Shown: positions 26,645-35,241 of the stretch, piece after piece
Position numbering within the stretch: position 1 is the stretch's first letter
How the letters are laid out: every line of letters starts with the position of its first letter
NCBI GenBank assembly: GCA_910587235.1
Contig: CAJUKD010000001.1
Location: 124,001-188,000 of the forward strand
Direction of reading: 5' to 3'
DNA: 64,000 nucleotides
DNA from: an uncultured Muribaculaceae bacterium
Lineage (GTDB): Bacteria; Bacteroidota; Bacteroidia; Bacteroidales; Muribaculaceae
The notes under the pieces: generated by a model
Database searches by the model: none
Seen by the model: only the letters and a program-made list of their open reading frames with translations
Told to the model about the DNA's origin: nothing
Position numbers and translations under genes: made by a program

Positions 26645-27589
26645 TCATTCTTCTGTCATAAGGAAACGTTCGGTGTCAAGCGCTGCACGGCATCCCATTC
26701 CTGCCGCCGAGATGGCTTGCTGGTAGACCGGATCGGCTACGTCGCCGGCAGCGAATACACCGTCGACGTTGGTGGCTGTGGATCCGGGTCTGACTTTGAC
26801 GTAGCCTTGCTCGTCGAGGTCTATCTTGCCGGCGAATACGGAAGTGTTGGGCTGGTGGCCTATAGCCAGGAAAAATCCGTCGATGGCTATGTCGTAGCGG
26901 TTTTCATTCTCTGTTCCGCGATTTGTGACCACAGTCGCGCCTTCAAGCACATCCGTACCCGTAAGAGCCACTGTCTGCGTATTGTAAAGTATCTCGATAT
27001 TTGGATGTTCCGCTACGCGGCGTTGCATGACTTTGGATGCGCGGAGCACATCGCGGCGTACGATCATGTAGACTTTCGACGCAAGGTTGGCGAGGTAGAG
27101 GGCTTCTTCGCAGGCCGTGTCACCCCCTCCTACGACGGCCACAGGGCGTTTCCGGAAGAAGAAACCGTCGCATGTGGCGCATGCCGACACGCCGACACCC
27201 ATGAACTTCTGTTCGTCGGGAAGACCGAGATAGCGGGCCGATGCGCCTGTGCTTATTATTACGGTTTCAGCTATTACCGTGTCGCGTCCTCCGTCAACTT
27301 CGAGTGTGAATGGCCGTTTGCTGAAATCGACCGATGTTACGCGGCCGCTGATGATATGTGCGCCGAAACGCAATGCCTGTGCGCGCATGTCCTCCATCAT
27401 CTTCGGGCCTGCGACACCTTCGAAATATCCGGGGAAATTTTCGACTTCGGTGGTAGTGATAAGCTGTCCGCCGGGTTGTGGCCCTTCGATTATAACGGGT
27501 TCCAGATTGGCTCGGGAGGTATATATGGCGGCTGTGAAACCGGCAGGGCCGGAGCCGATTATTGCGCATTTTGTCTTTATTTCGCTCAT
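26645..27589 (-). CDS. trxB: thioredoxin-disulfide reductase
   Basis: NADPH-dependent flavoenzyme that keeps thioredoxin reduced. The 314 residues show the FAD-binding GSGPAGFTAAIYTSRA, the redox-active CATC in SACATCDGFF, the NADPH-binding VVGGGDTACEEALYL and the closing GVFAAGDVADP. Length and order are standard for low-molecular-mass TrxR. It lies in a co-oriented run with lolA (21 bp upstream) and ybaK (12 bp downstream). Confidence 0.97.
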   Translation of the reverse strand: MSEIKTKCAIIGSGPAGFTAAIYTSRANLEPVIIEGPQPGGQLITTTEVENFPGYFEGVAGPKMMEDMRAQALRFGAHIISGRVTSVDFSKRPFTLEVDGGRDTVIAETVIISTGASARYLGLPDEQKFMGVGVSACATCDGFFFRKRPVAVVGGGDTACEEALYLANLASKVYMIVRRDVLRASKVMQRRVAEHPNIEILYNTQTVALTGTDVLEGATVVTNRGTENENRYDIAIDGFFLAIGHQPNTSVFAGKIDLDEQGYVKVRPGSTATNVDGVFAAGDVADPVYQQAISAAGMGCRAALDTERFLMTEE

Positions 27590-27610
27590 TGGAATATCAG
27601 TTGTGGTTGG

Positions 27611-28279
27611 TTATCTTAAATCTATGATTTCGTTTGCAGGGAACTTTTTGCTGTCGTAGCGGAATGCCGAGATATCCTGCTTTTTAGTGTGCGTGCATTT
27701 TTCGACCGATGCACGCATCGCACTGCCGTTTGTGAATGTGACTTCGGCGGCGGAAGGCAGTCCGGTTTTTGGATCGAAACTGAGTACTGCGCGTTTTATC
27801 GAAGCTGTGCGGTTCGATTCCAGCGGTGTCAGCTCCACCCGTTCGAAGCCGTTGCGGTCTTCAAGCCGGCGTGCCTTGTATTTGCTTGAATAGTATCGGA
27901 CTATGCTGAACGGGTTCGATTCCATAAGTTCTGCCGTCGTAGGTTCTGTTATGCTGACCTCTCTGCTCTCGTTGAGCATTGTCCATTGGGTCTTGCCGTC
28001 GAACCAGACGTTGACCATCGGCGATGTCATGGCAAAGGCACCCTTAGCCATAAGCAGTTTCGATTTCAGCGGACTGTCCTGTGCCATTATGTAGAAATCA
28101 ATGTCGAGAGCCGGAGCGGTATCGAACGCTGCGGCCGCACGGTTCATGATTTTGTCGGCGCTTGCCTTGGCCTGAGGTCTGGCGGCGTCAGTAGAAATTG
28201 CAGCCGGCAGCATTGCGGCCAGCGCCAGTAAAAGCGCTGTTGCAAATCGGGTGTTGATGGTGATGAATCTATGTTTCAT
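27611..28279 (-). CDS. lolA: outer-membrane lipoprotein carrier LolA
   Basis: Periplasmic chaperone carrying lipoproteins from the inner to the outer membrane. From MKHRFITINTRFATALLLALAAMLPAAIS (Sec signal peptide, cut near DAA) it has 222 residues. The LolA barrel pattern is visible as NVWFDGKTQWTMLNESREVSITEP, NPFSIVRYY and SFDPKTGLPSAAEV. Bacteroidota LolA proteins diverge from E. coli, so the call rests on these segments and on adjacency to ftsK, a pairing also seen in E. coli (ftsK-lolA). The upstream Met at 28306 is unlikely because it precedes the signal sequence. Confidence 0.9.
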   Translation of the reverse strand: MKHRFITINTRFATALLLALAAMLPAAISTDAARPQAKASADKIMNRAAAAFDTAPALDIDFYIMAQDSPLKSKLLMAKGAFAMTSPMVNVWFDGKTQWTMLNESREVSITEPTTAELMESNPFSIVRYYSSKYKARRLEDRNGFERVELTPLESNRTASIKRAVLSFDPKTGLPSAAEVTFTNGSAMRASVEKCTHTKKQDISAFRYDSKKFPANEIIDLR

Positions 28280-28329
28280 GATAGTTAAACGTCCGTACGG
28301 TGCCACGTGTTCGAATAGTCGGTTTGGGA

Positions 28330-31050
28330 TTATCTTTCTGCCAGAAGGCGGTTCACTTCGTCGAGGGTCATAAGCACCGGGCGCGGTTTCACTCCTTCCT
28401 GTGCGCCGACAACGCCCATGTCGTAGAGTTGGTCCATGATACGCCCCGCCTTGTTGAAGCCTATTGAGAACTTTCGTTGCAGCATCGATGTCGAGGCTAC
28501 GTTCTGTGTAGCCACGAAGCGGGCTATCTGATTGAATTCGTTCTCGCCGGCCGAGAGGCTTACGGGACCTCCGTCGCCGCCCTCGGCTGTTTGCGGTTCA
28601 GGCAGGAAATAGGGTGATGGATATCCGATCTGGCTGTCGATATGCTCCACAAGAGCTTCGACTTCCTCGGTGTCGATGAATGCGCATTGCACGCGGTCCA
28701 TGGTGCCGTTGATGGAGAACAGCATGTCGCCGCGACCGATAAGTCTGTCGGCACCTCGGCGGTCGATGATGGTCATCGAGTCAACACGCTGCGACACGCG
28801 GAAAGCGATGCGTGCCGGGAAGTTGTTCTTTATCATTCCGCTGATGACGTCGGTCGACGGCCGCTGTGTGGCTATGATCATGTGCATGCCGACCGCACGC
28901 GCTTTCTGGGCGATACGTGCGATAGGAGTGGTGATGTCTTTGCCTGCTGTCATAAGAAGGTCGGCGAACTCGTCGACTATCATGACTATGTAAGGCATGT
29001 ATCTGTGTCCTTGTTCGGGATTGAGGCGGCGTTGGGTGAATTTGCGGTTGTATTCGTCGAGCGATCGTACGCTTGCCTCCGACAGAAGTTTGTATCGGTT
29101 GTCCATCTCGACGCACAGCGAGTTGAGCACGTTGACCACCTTTGCCGAGTCGGTGATGATGGCTTGGTCGTCGTCGGGCAACTGGGCGAGATAGTGCCGT
29201 GCTATACGTTTGTAAAGACTGAACTCGACGGTTTTCGGGTCGATAAGCACGAATTTCAGTTCAGAAGGATGTTTGGTGTATAGCAGTGATGCTATTATAC
29301 AGTTCAGCCCCACTGATTTACCCATGCCGGTGGCGCCGGCCACAAGCAGATGGGGCATCTTGGCAAGGTCGACAATGAATGTGTCGTTGGAAATCGTGGC
29401 GCCGAGAGCCAGAGGCAGTGCCATTTTGCGGCAGTTGGCGAAGGCCTGCGACTCGAATACCGAGCGTATCGATACGGTGACGGGTTTTTTGTTCGGTACC
29501 TCCAGTCCGATTGTTCCCTGACCGGGTATTGGCGCTATTATTCGTATTCCCAAGGCGGCGAGATTGAGGGCAAGGTCGTCTTCAAGGCTTTTGATGCGTG
29601 ATATTCGCACACCCTCGGCCGGAACTATCTCGTAGAGGGTGACTGTCGGGCCTATGGTGGCCTTGATATGCGAAATTTCAATTTTGAAACTCCTCAGCGC
29701 GTTTATTATCAGCTGCTTGTTGTTCTCCTGCTCCTCCTGGTCGATTATCATGTCCTTAGGACGGTCGATCAATAGCTCGGGAGTCGGCATGCGGTAGCCG
29801 GCAAGTTCCGCGCGGTGGTCGAAAGGTTGGTCAAGACCTATGTGGGAGCCGGCGCTTATTGTGCTCTCTCCAGGCAGGCCCGAAGGGCTTGCGGCACGGT
29901 TTTCGTCGGGATTGTTGTTTACGACGATTTCAAGCTCCGGTTCTTTTGCCGGAGTGTTTGTCGTGTTTGTAGCCGGTTCGGTCGCTTCCTGTTTTTTCTC
30001 TTCTTGCGGGAGCGTTATGTTTTCGGTCTTGGGTTTTGACGTGATTTCGTTTTCCGCATCGTTGTCAGTTTCCTCGTCGGCGAAAGCGTCGATGTCGAAA
30101 CCTTTGAGCGTACCCGGATCGGCAGGCCGCGACAGTACTTCCGCTTTTTTGACTTCTTCGGATTCAGTTACGCTTTCAGTTTCTTCGGCGGAATCTTCCT
30201 CTGGAGTGTCGAACCCGTCTATGTCTACCGCTTCGGCATTTTCCGCGGCATTGGCGGCAGCAGTCCTGCGGTTGAATCTGAGGTTACGGGCTGCAGCCAC
30301 AAGTCTGGCGAGAGGATGCAGATAGATGGCAATGAGTATGCCGGCGAGCGCCACACTTACGCAGTAGGCTCCGAGAGCATCGGAGTAGACGTGTAGCAGA
30401 CGGTTGATATGGTAGCCGTGGTTTCCTCCGAGATGAAACAGTGATTCGGTGTTGTATGACAGCAGACCGGTGATGACCGACAGGGCAGTGGCTGTGAAAA
30501 GGCACTTGAACGATAATGACCAGAAATGGCATTTTTTTACACGCATCATCGCCAGACCGAGCAGGAACAGATAGATTGCTATGACAAACGAACCAGTGCC
30601 GAGAGTGTCGACAAGCAGGAATTCCGCAAGTTTTGCTCCTGCGATTCCGCCTGCTGTTTCTACGCTGTCGCCGGCTGCCACGATTTCGCCGATGCTGCGG
30701 TTGTGGATTGTGCTTTGGTCGGCACTTCCGTTCATTATGAAAGATATGGAAGAGGCTACCATCAGCACGGCAGTCAGGCAAGAGATTATGCCTGCGGCAA
30801 GATGCGTGCGCTTATCAGTAAAGAAAGCCACGAAAGAGCTGTTTCCTCTGCGCCGGTGCTTTTTGGAGCCTGATCTGGCCGAAGTTGTGTTGGCTGTGTT
30901 GCGCGACGGCCTTGCCGGACCGTTTCCGTCCGGACGCGGAACATTCCCGTTGCGCCCCGACGGGCGGTCGGAAGCCGTACGACGGCCGGTAAGAGCTACT
31001 TCGGTATCGTAATCGTCGATGCGTATCTGTTTGTTGTTCTTTGTGGGCAT
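28330..31050 (-). CDS. ftsK: FtsK/SpoIIIE DNA translocase
   Basis: Septum-anchored ATPase that pumps chromosome ends apart and aids dimer resolution. The 906 residues have four membrane helices between about 80 and 260 and a low-complexity acidic/Pro/Thr linker near 270-400. The motor domain carries Walker A GATGMGKSVGLN, Walker B IVMIVDEFADLL, and a C-terminal winged-helix gamma domain (SMLQRKFSIGFNKAGRIMDQL...VLMTLDEV) that reads KOPS-type polar sequences. The basic N-terminal tail (about 70 residues, rich in Arg, Asn and Pro) is longer than in E. coli. It starts six bp after rpe. Confidence 0.96.
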   Translation of the reverse strand: MPTKNNKQIRIDDYDTEVALTGRRTASDRPSGRNGNVPRPDGNGPARPSRNTANTTSARSGSKKHRRRGNSSFVAFFTDKRTHLAAGIISCLTAVLMVASSISFIMNGSADQSTIHNRSIGEIVAAGDSVETAGGIAGAKLAEFLLVDTLGTGSFVIAIYLFLLGLAMMRVKKCHFWSLSFKCLFTATALSVITGLLSYNTESLFHLGGNHGYHINRLLHVYSDALGAYCVSVALAGILIAIYLHPLARLVAAARNLRFNRRTAAANAAENAEAVDIDGFDTPEEDSAEETESVTESEEVKKAEVLSRPADPGTLKGFDIDAFADEETDNDAENEITSKPKTENITLPQEEKKQEATEPATNTTNTPAKEPELEIVVNNNPDENRAASPSGLPGESTISAGSHIGLDQPFDHRAELAGYRMPTPELLIDRPKDMIIDQEEQENNKQLIINALRSFKIEISHIKATIGPTVTLYEIVPAEGVRISRIKSLEDDLALNLAALGIRIIAPIPGQGTIGLEVPNKKPVTVSIRSVFESQAFANCRKMALPLALGATISNDTFIVDLAKMPHLLVAGATGMGKSVGLNCIIASLLYTKHPSELKFVLIDPKTVEFSLYKRIARHYLAQLPDDDQAIITDSAKVVNVLNSLCVEMDNRYKLLSEASVRSLDEYNRKFTQRRLNPEQGHRYMPYIVMIVDEFADLLMTAGKDITTPIARIAQKARAVGMHMIIATQRPSTDVISGMIKNNFPARIAFRVSQRVDSMTIIDRRGADRLIGRGDMLFSINGTMDRVQCAFIDTEEVEALVEHIDSQIGYPSPYFLPEPQTAEGGDGGPVSLSAGENEFNQIARFVATQNVASTSMLQRKFSIGFNKAGRIMDQLYDMGVVGAQEGVKPRPVLMTLDEVNRLLAER

Positions 31051-31056
31051 TCCTGT

Positions 31057-31704
31057 TTAATTTATATTCCGAAGGCGGCTGATGGCGGCAATCGGGTCGT
31101 CGGCGCCGAATACGGCGCTTCCTGCGACCAGAACGTCGGCGCCGGCGGCTGCGGCTTCCGGAGCTGTGGCGAAATTGATTCCGCCGTCGATTTCTATCAG
31201 AGCATTTGAGCCGCTGCGCTCTATAAGTTCCCGCAGCCTGCGTGTTTTCTCTAATGTGTTTGCAATGAATTTCTGGCCTCCGAATCCCGGATCGACACTC
31301 ATCAGGAGCACCATGTCGAGATCGGTGATGATATCCTCGAGCGTACTGACAGGGGTTGACGGGTTAAGCGTGACAGCCGCTTTCATGCCGGCCTGATGTA
31401 TTGCCTCGACAGTGCGGTGCAGATGTGTGCAGGCTTCCTGATGTACGTTCATCATCATGGCACCGCAGTCGCGTACGCGGCTGATGTAGCGCGCCGGATC
31501 GATTGTCATCAGATGCACGTCGAGAGGCATATCGGTCATCCGTCCCACGGCTTCTATCACGGGAAAGCCGAATGATATATTGGGTACGAATACACCGTCC
31601 ATCACGTCGCAGTGTATCCACTGCGCTTCGCTTTGCTCAAGCATGCGTATGTCGCGCCCGAGATTGCAGAAGTCTGCGGCAAGTATCGATGGTGATATTA
31701 TCAT
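31057..31704 (-). CDS. rpe: ribulose-phosphate 3-epimerase
   Basis: Interconverts ribulose-5-phosphate and xylulose-5-phosphate in the pentose phosphate pathway. The 215 residues begin MIISPSILAADFCNLG. Metal ligands and catalytic acids lie in HCDVMDGVFVPNISFG, VHLMTIDPARYI, MSVDPGFGGQKFI and EIDGGINF, all in family positions. The start overlaps the dedA stop by 4 bp. The 20 extra upstream codons of the longer frame lie inside dedA. Confidence 0.97.
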   Translation of the reverse strand: MIISPSILAADFCNLGRDIRMLEQSEAQWIHCDVMDGVFVPNISFGFPVIEAVGRMTDMPLDVHLMTIDPARYISRVRDCGAMMMNVHQEACTHLHRTVEAIHQAGMKAAVTLNPSTPVSTLEDIITDLDMVLLMSVDPGFGGQKFIANTLEKTRRLRELIERSGSNALIEIDGGINFATAPEAAAAGADVLVAGSAVFGADDPIAAISRLRNIN

Positions 31705-32384
31705 TTCGCATCTCCTTTCTTCCTGCCGCCGCGCATGGCGTGGTATGTGATGTACAGCACACACAGCACAAACAGACCGATGCCGGCCAGAGTGAGATAG
31801 CCGTTGTATTTCTCCACAGCTGCGAAGAGATCATCGTAGCTGACGGTGTGGGCAAGCCACACGCCCATGCCGGCAAGTATTGCGTTCCAGACCATTGCGC
31901 CCAGAGATGTGAAGATCATGAATATCCAGATATTCATTCTGGCCAGACCGGCAGGAATGGATATAAGCTGGCGTATGGCCGGAATAAGGCGGCCGATGAA
32001 TGTCGATACGGCTCCGTGACGGTCGAAGTATGCTTCGGCTTTTTCCACCTTATCGCGGTCGATCAGCAAGGCATGGCCTAAGCGCGAGTCGGCGAATTTA
32101 TATACTATGGGGCGGCCGATAAGCATCGACAGGAAATAATTTACCAATGCACCGACAAGAGCGCCTGCGGTAGCTACCGCCACAATGGCAACTACGTTCA
32201 TGTCGCCGCGTGCTGCGGCAAGGTATGCGGCCGGCGGCACTACCACCTCCGACGGAAAAGGAATGAATGAACTTTCAATTACCATGAACACGAACACAAA
32301 AAGGTAGTTTGCGTTCTCGACGAACCATTGGAAGAATTGTGATGCGTCGAAGAGGGATAACGGCAGGAATAAGATGTCTGTCAT
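31701..32384 (-). CDS. DedA-family (VTT domain) membrane protein
   Basis: Inner-membrane protein of the DedA family, members of which recycle undecaprenyl phosphate or flip phospholipids. The 227 residues have about five hydrophobic segments. The amphipathic family motif is clear: FIGRLIPAIRQLISIPAGLA, plus ESSFIPFPSEVVVPPAAYLA. It is the first gene of an eight-gene run ending with the radical SAM gene at 24148. Which DedA function it has cannot be decided here. Confidence 0.93.
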   Translation of the reverse strand: MTDILFLPLSLFDASQFFQWFVENANYLFVFVFMVIESSFIPFPSEVVVPPAAYLAAARGDMNVVAIVAVATAGALVGALVNYFLSMLIGRPIVYKFADSRLGHALLIDRDKVEKAEAYFDRHGAVSTFIGRLIPAIRQLISIPAGLARMNIWIFMIFTSLGAMVWNAILAGMGVWLAHTVSYDDLFAAVEKYNGYLTLAGIGLFVLCVLYITYHAMRGGRKKGDAK

Positions 32385-32451
32385 TTTTTATCAGTGTTGT
32401 TTTTGTAGTTTCGCTTATTGCGGTTTTCCCGTTTTTTGTGATTAGCTGATG

Positions 32452-32459
32452 CAAATTTA
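32452..32459 (-). promoter_or_regulatory. -7 element of the dedA-ftsK-aroC operon
   Basis: The minus strand reads TAAATTTG (TAnnTTTG), 67 bp before the dedA start. Internal gaps in the operon are 50 bp or less and show no comparable site, so this may serve all eight genes. Confidence 0.5.
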
Positions 32460-32537
32460 GTCAATATAATCCGTAGATGCTTTAAAAAACAGGCGAATTA
32501 TTTATCATTATACATTATTTGCAAGCCTGTGTGTTGT

Positions 32538-33446
32538 TCAGTCGATGTCAGTGTCGTCGGTGCTGTCGGTTTCGGCCTCTATGGTGGAGTGGGTGATGCC
32601 CAGAGGAGCGACGCGGCTGCGTACTTCGCGGATCACGCTGTCGACTTCACCTGCATCGGCCACGACCACATGTACTGTCATCGCCGCTTCTGTGGTGCTC
32701 AAGGCCCAGATGTGCAGATGGTGGAGGCTTACGACTCCTGGTACGGAATTTATGCACTCTTTGATTTTGTCGACATGGACGTCGCGCGGCACTCCGTCGA
32801 AAATCAGCCGCAGACTGTCGCGCAGGAGTGAATACGAGCTTATTGCGATGGTCAGGGCTATGGCTATACCGATTATGGGGTCGATGATGTTGAGTCCGGT
32901 GTGTGCTATGATGATTCCTGAAATCACGACTCCTACCGATACGGCTGTGTCTGAAATCATGTGCAGGTAAGCGCCTTTCGCATTCAGGTCGCGATGGCTG
33001 TCGCGCATCAGCAGCCATGCCGTCAGTCCGTTGATTATAACGCCTGTGCCGGCTACCCATGCCACCACATCGCCGCGTATGTCGGCCGGATGTATAAGTT
33101 TGCCTATACTTTCCACAAGAATAAAAATCACGGCCACATAGAGTATTATCGCGTTTGCCACGGAGGCGTTGACTGTGGCTTTCTTGAAGCCGTAGGTGAA
33201 ATTCTGCGTCGGCTTCCTGTGGGCGGCTTTAAGCGCCAGCAGCGATATGACGAGCGACGCGACGTCGCTCAGGTTATGGCCGGCGTCCGACAGCAGACCC
33301 ATCGACGATGTAGTGAACCCGAAAATGCTTTCGATTACAACATAGATTGTATTGAGCCAGATACCTATGAGCAGAGTACGGCCAAGACGTTTTTCGCTGC
33401 ATGAATGTGGGCTGATATTATGGCTGTGGGAATGGTGGTGAGGCAT
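32538..33446 (-). CDS. cation diffusion facilitator (Zn/Cd/Co type)
   Basis: Exports divalent metal, probably zinc, from the cytoplasm by proton antiport. From MPHHHSHSHNISPHSC (His-rich N-terminus) it has 302 residues: six membrane helices and a C-terminal ferredoxin-like domain (about 210-295). The transport-site acids are in LLSDAGHNLSD (TM2, Asp-His) and HMISDTAVS (TM5, His...Asp), the H/D pattern of zinc-selective CDFs such as CzcD and ZitB. The longer frame to 33608 crosses the divergent promoter region and is not credible. It is a single-gene unit, divergent from the phosphatase at 33612. Confidence 0.94.
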   Translation of the reverse strand: MPHHHSHSHNISPHSCSEKRLGRTLLIGIWLNTIYVVIESIFGFTTSSMGLLSDAGHNLSDVASLVISLLALKAAHRKPTQNFTYGFKKATVNASVANAIILYVAVIFILVESIGKLIHPADIRGDVVAWVAGTGVIINGLTAWLLMRDSHRDLNAKGAYLHMISDTAVSVGVVISGIIIAHTGLNIIDPIIGIAIALTIAISSYSLLRDSLRLIFDGVPRDVHVDKIKECINSVPGVVSLHHLHIWALSTTEAAMTVHVVVADAGEVDSVIREVRSRVAPLGITHSTIEAETDSTDDTDID

Positions 33447-33531
33447 TGCGTTTTGCTTTTTACATTTTATAACAAACGCTGCCAGCCTGATGTTTATTGT
33501 CCGTTGCGGTCTTCTTTTGTCCAAACTTTTG

Positions 33532-33539
33532 TATCTTTG
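33532..33539 (+). promoter_or_regulatory. -7 element of the histidine phosphatase gene
   Basis: TATCTTTG matches TAnnTTTG, 72 bp before the ATG at 33612. The nearest TTG lies 25 bp upstream, longer than usual. Confidence 0.45.
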
Positions 33540-33611
33540 CGCTTGTTCTGATGTCAGTAATGACAGGAATATTGTTCTTGTAAATCCTACCGACCTGTAA
33601 CCATACATATT

Positions 33612-34904
33612 ATGTTCCGAATGCAGTTTATCGCCGCCGCTGTGGCGCTTATCTTTTCTGTAGCTTCATTTCCGCTGTTTGCAGCCGATCCGATGCTGAC
33701 AGACTACAGTTACTCGTCATGCGAAGGTTCGCTTACCCCTTATCCGCAGATCGACAGCCCGGTGGAATACCCCGATTCGCTGGTGCCCGTTTTTATAAAC
33801 CATGTAGGACGCCACGGCGCGCGATATCCCGCCTCGGCATCGAATTGCCTGACTCTGAAGCGTGCTCTCGAACGTGCCGACAGTCTTGGTACCATCACGT
33901 CTGTCGGACGCAAGCTTGCCGCCGTCAACGGGCAGGTGATGGCTCTCAGTGCCGACCGCTGGGGCGCTCTTGATTCTCTTGGGGAAGCCGAGCAGCGTAG
34001 TATAGCCTCACGCATGTATTTCAAATATACTCCCGTATTCAGCGACGCGTCTTCTTCGGAAGTGCGCGCCATATCGAGCTATTCGCCTCGAGCAATGATG
34101 AGTATGTTCGCTTTCCTGCATCAGATCGACCGGCTGAACAACCGCTTGACATTCAATACATCCACAGGACGGGTGAATTCGCCTTTGATGCGCCCTTTCG
34201 ACATTGACGAGGACTATATCGAATTTCGCCGTACAAAGCAGTATGCCGAGGTCTACGACAACTATTTTGCCTCCGTATGCCCCGTGACGGCTATTCGCCG
34301 GGCATTGGGCGACGGCTATCCTTTCGAAAGTCCGGAGGCCGAACGCGATCTTGCGATTACGGAATATTATGTTTTGGCCGGCCTTTCGGCAATGAGTGTC
34401 GACTGCGAGCTTTCCGTGTTCTTCACAAAGGCGGAGATGAATGCGCTGTGGTCATGCTTCAATCTGCGTCAGTATCTTCAGCGAACGGCCACGACAGTGT
34501 CGGCCGTTCCCGCCGAGATAGCTTCGGATCTTGTGCTCGATATTATCTCTACCACCGACGCCTTTGTCGACGGCACCGATCGTTCGGCCTGTGCGGTTTT
34601 CCGATTCGGTCATGCCGAAACGCTAATGCCGCTGCTGTCGCTTCTGCGCCTGCCCGGTTGTTTTTATATGACTAATTATTTCGACACGGTGGCTTCGCAC
34701 TGGCGCGACTTCGATGTTGTGCCTATGGCCGCAAACATACAGTTCGTCATATTCAAGGCAAAGGCTTCGGGGCATTACTATGTCCGTGTCGAGCTTAATG
34801 AGCGTCCGCTGCGGCTGCGCGGAGATTCCGATCCGACGACAATCTTTCCATGGGGCGAGCTTCGCCGCTTCATGATGAACTGTGTGCCGCTTTACGCACA
34901 GTGA
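33612..34904 (+). CDS. secreted histidine phosphatase, MINPP/phytase-like
   Basis: Clade 2 histidine phosphatase, exported. The 430 residues have a Sec signal peptide (MFRMQFIAAAVALIFSVASFPLFA). The nucleophile motif is HVGRHGARYP near residue 68, and the proton-donor motif is HAE in RFGHAETLMPL near 334. HAE instead of the HD of bacterial AppA phytases is the mark of multiple inositol polyphosphate phosphatases (MINPP), which occur in gut Bacteroides as phytate-degrading enzymes. Periplasmic or vesicle-borne phytate dephosphorylation is therefore the best inference. It forms its own transcription unit. Confidence 0.85.
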   Translation: MFRMQFIAAAVALIFSVASFPLFAADPMLTDYSYSSCEGSLTPYPQIDSPVEYPDSLVPVFINHVGRHGARYPASASNCLTLKRALERADSLGTITSVGRKLAAVNGQVMALSADRWGALDSLGEAEQRSIASRMYFKYTPVFSDASSSEVRAISSYSPRAMMSMFAFLHQIDRLNNRLTFNTSTGRVNSPLMRPFDIDEDYIEFRRTKQYAEVYDNYFASVCPVTAIRRALGDGYPFESPEAERDLAITEYYVLAGLSAMSVDCELSVFFTKAEMNALWSCFNLRQYLQRTATTVSAVPAEIASDLVLDIISTTDAFVDGTDRSACAVFRFGHAETLMPLLSLLRLPGCFYMTNYFDTVASHWRDFDVVPMAANIQFVIFKAKASGHYYVRVELNERPLRLRGDSDPTTIFPWGELRRFMMNCVPLYAQ

Positions 34905-34931
34905 TTTAGCACTTGTTTGATGTGGTGGGCA

Positions 34932-34962
34932 TTGATGTTGCCCGGGTTGCGCTGTAGATTTG
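34932..34962 (+). promoter_or_regulatory. promoter of the 81-residue ORF
   Basis: TTG (34932-34934), 20 bp, then TAGATTTG (34955-34962): one of the best -33/-7 pairs in the window. Transcription would start near 34967-34970 and leave a leader of about 25 nt before the ATG at 34993. This supports a real gene and excludes the upstream TTG codon at 34960 as start. Confidence 0.65.
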
Positions 34963-34992
34963 CATTGTCAAATCAAAAAACAGTACAACGCC

Positions 34993-35238
34993 ATGTCAAC
35001 AATCACCTCCTCCGATACGGTAATGGCTAGCGCATGGTCAGCCGGCGCAGTACTCGCTGAAATTTCCTCTACAGGTTTTTCATCGGTTTCCGATGTCGTA
35101 AATTCGTTGTTACGTTCCATTGGCAACGCGCGCGGCCTCGTCGAGGTCGAACTGCGCAATGCCAGCCGCGGCTGGCGCGAACAGCGCCGCATTCATGTAG
35201 GTATGCGTCCGGAAGGGATACAACTGTCCTTGTTCTGA
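34993..35238 (+). CDS. orphan 81-residue protein ending in a beta-clamp-binding motif
   Basis: I do not recognise a named family. The protein is 81 residues with no signal peptide or membrane segment. It has a predicted helical N-terminal part (ASAWSAGAVLAEISSTGF, then SDVVNSLLRSIGNARG) and a likely beta-hairpin (LVEVELRNASRGWREQRRIHV) rich in Arg. The last five residues are QLSLF, which equals the QL(S/D)LF consensus of peptides that bind the DNA sliding clamp DnaN, located at the free C-terminus as in several clamp-binding polymerases. A strong promoter lies 30 bp upstream. It stands alone between a phosphatase gene and a convergent lipid A deacylase-like gene 3 bp away. A clamp-tethered regulator or DNA-repair accessory is a hypothesis only. 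Confidence 0.75.
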   Translation: MSTITSSDTVMASAWSAGAVLAEISSTGFSSVSDVVNSLLRSIGNARGLVEVELRNASRGWREQRRIHVGMRPEGIQLSLF

Positions 35239-35241
35239 ATT

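Noticed and set aside
26435..27619. A 394-codon open frame on the plus strand
   Set aside because: Antisense to trxB and ybaK, both clearly real.
33447..33608. N-terminal extension of the CDF transporter
   Set aside because: Crosses the divergent promoter region. The His-rich MPHHHSHSHN start at 33446 fits the family.
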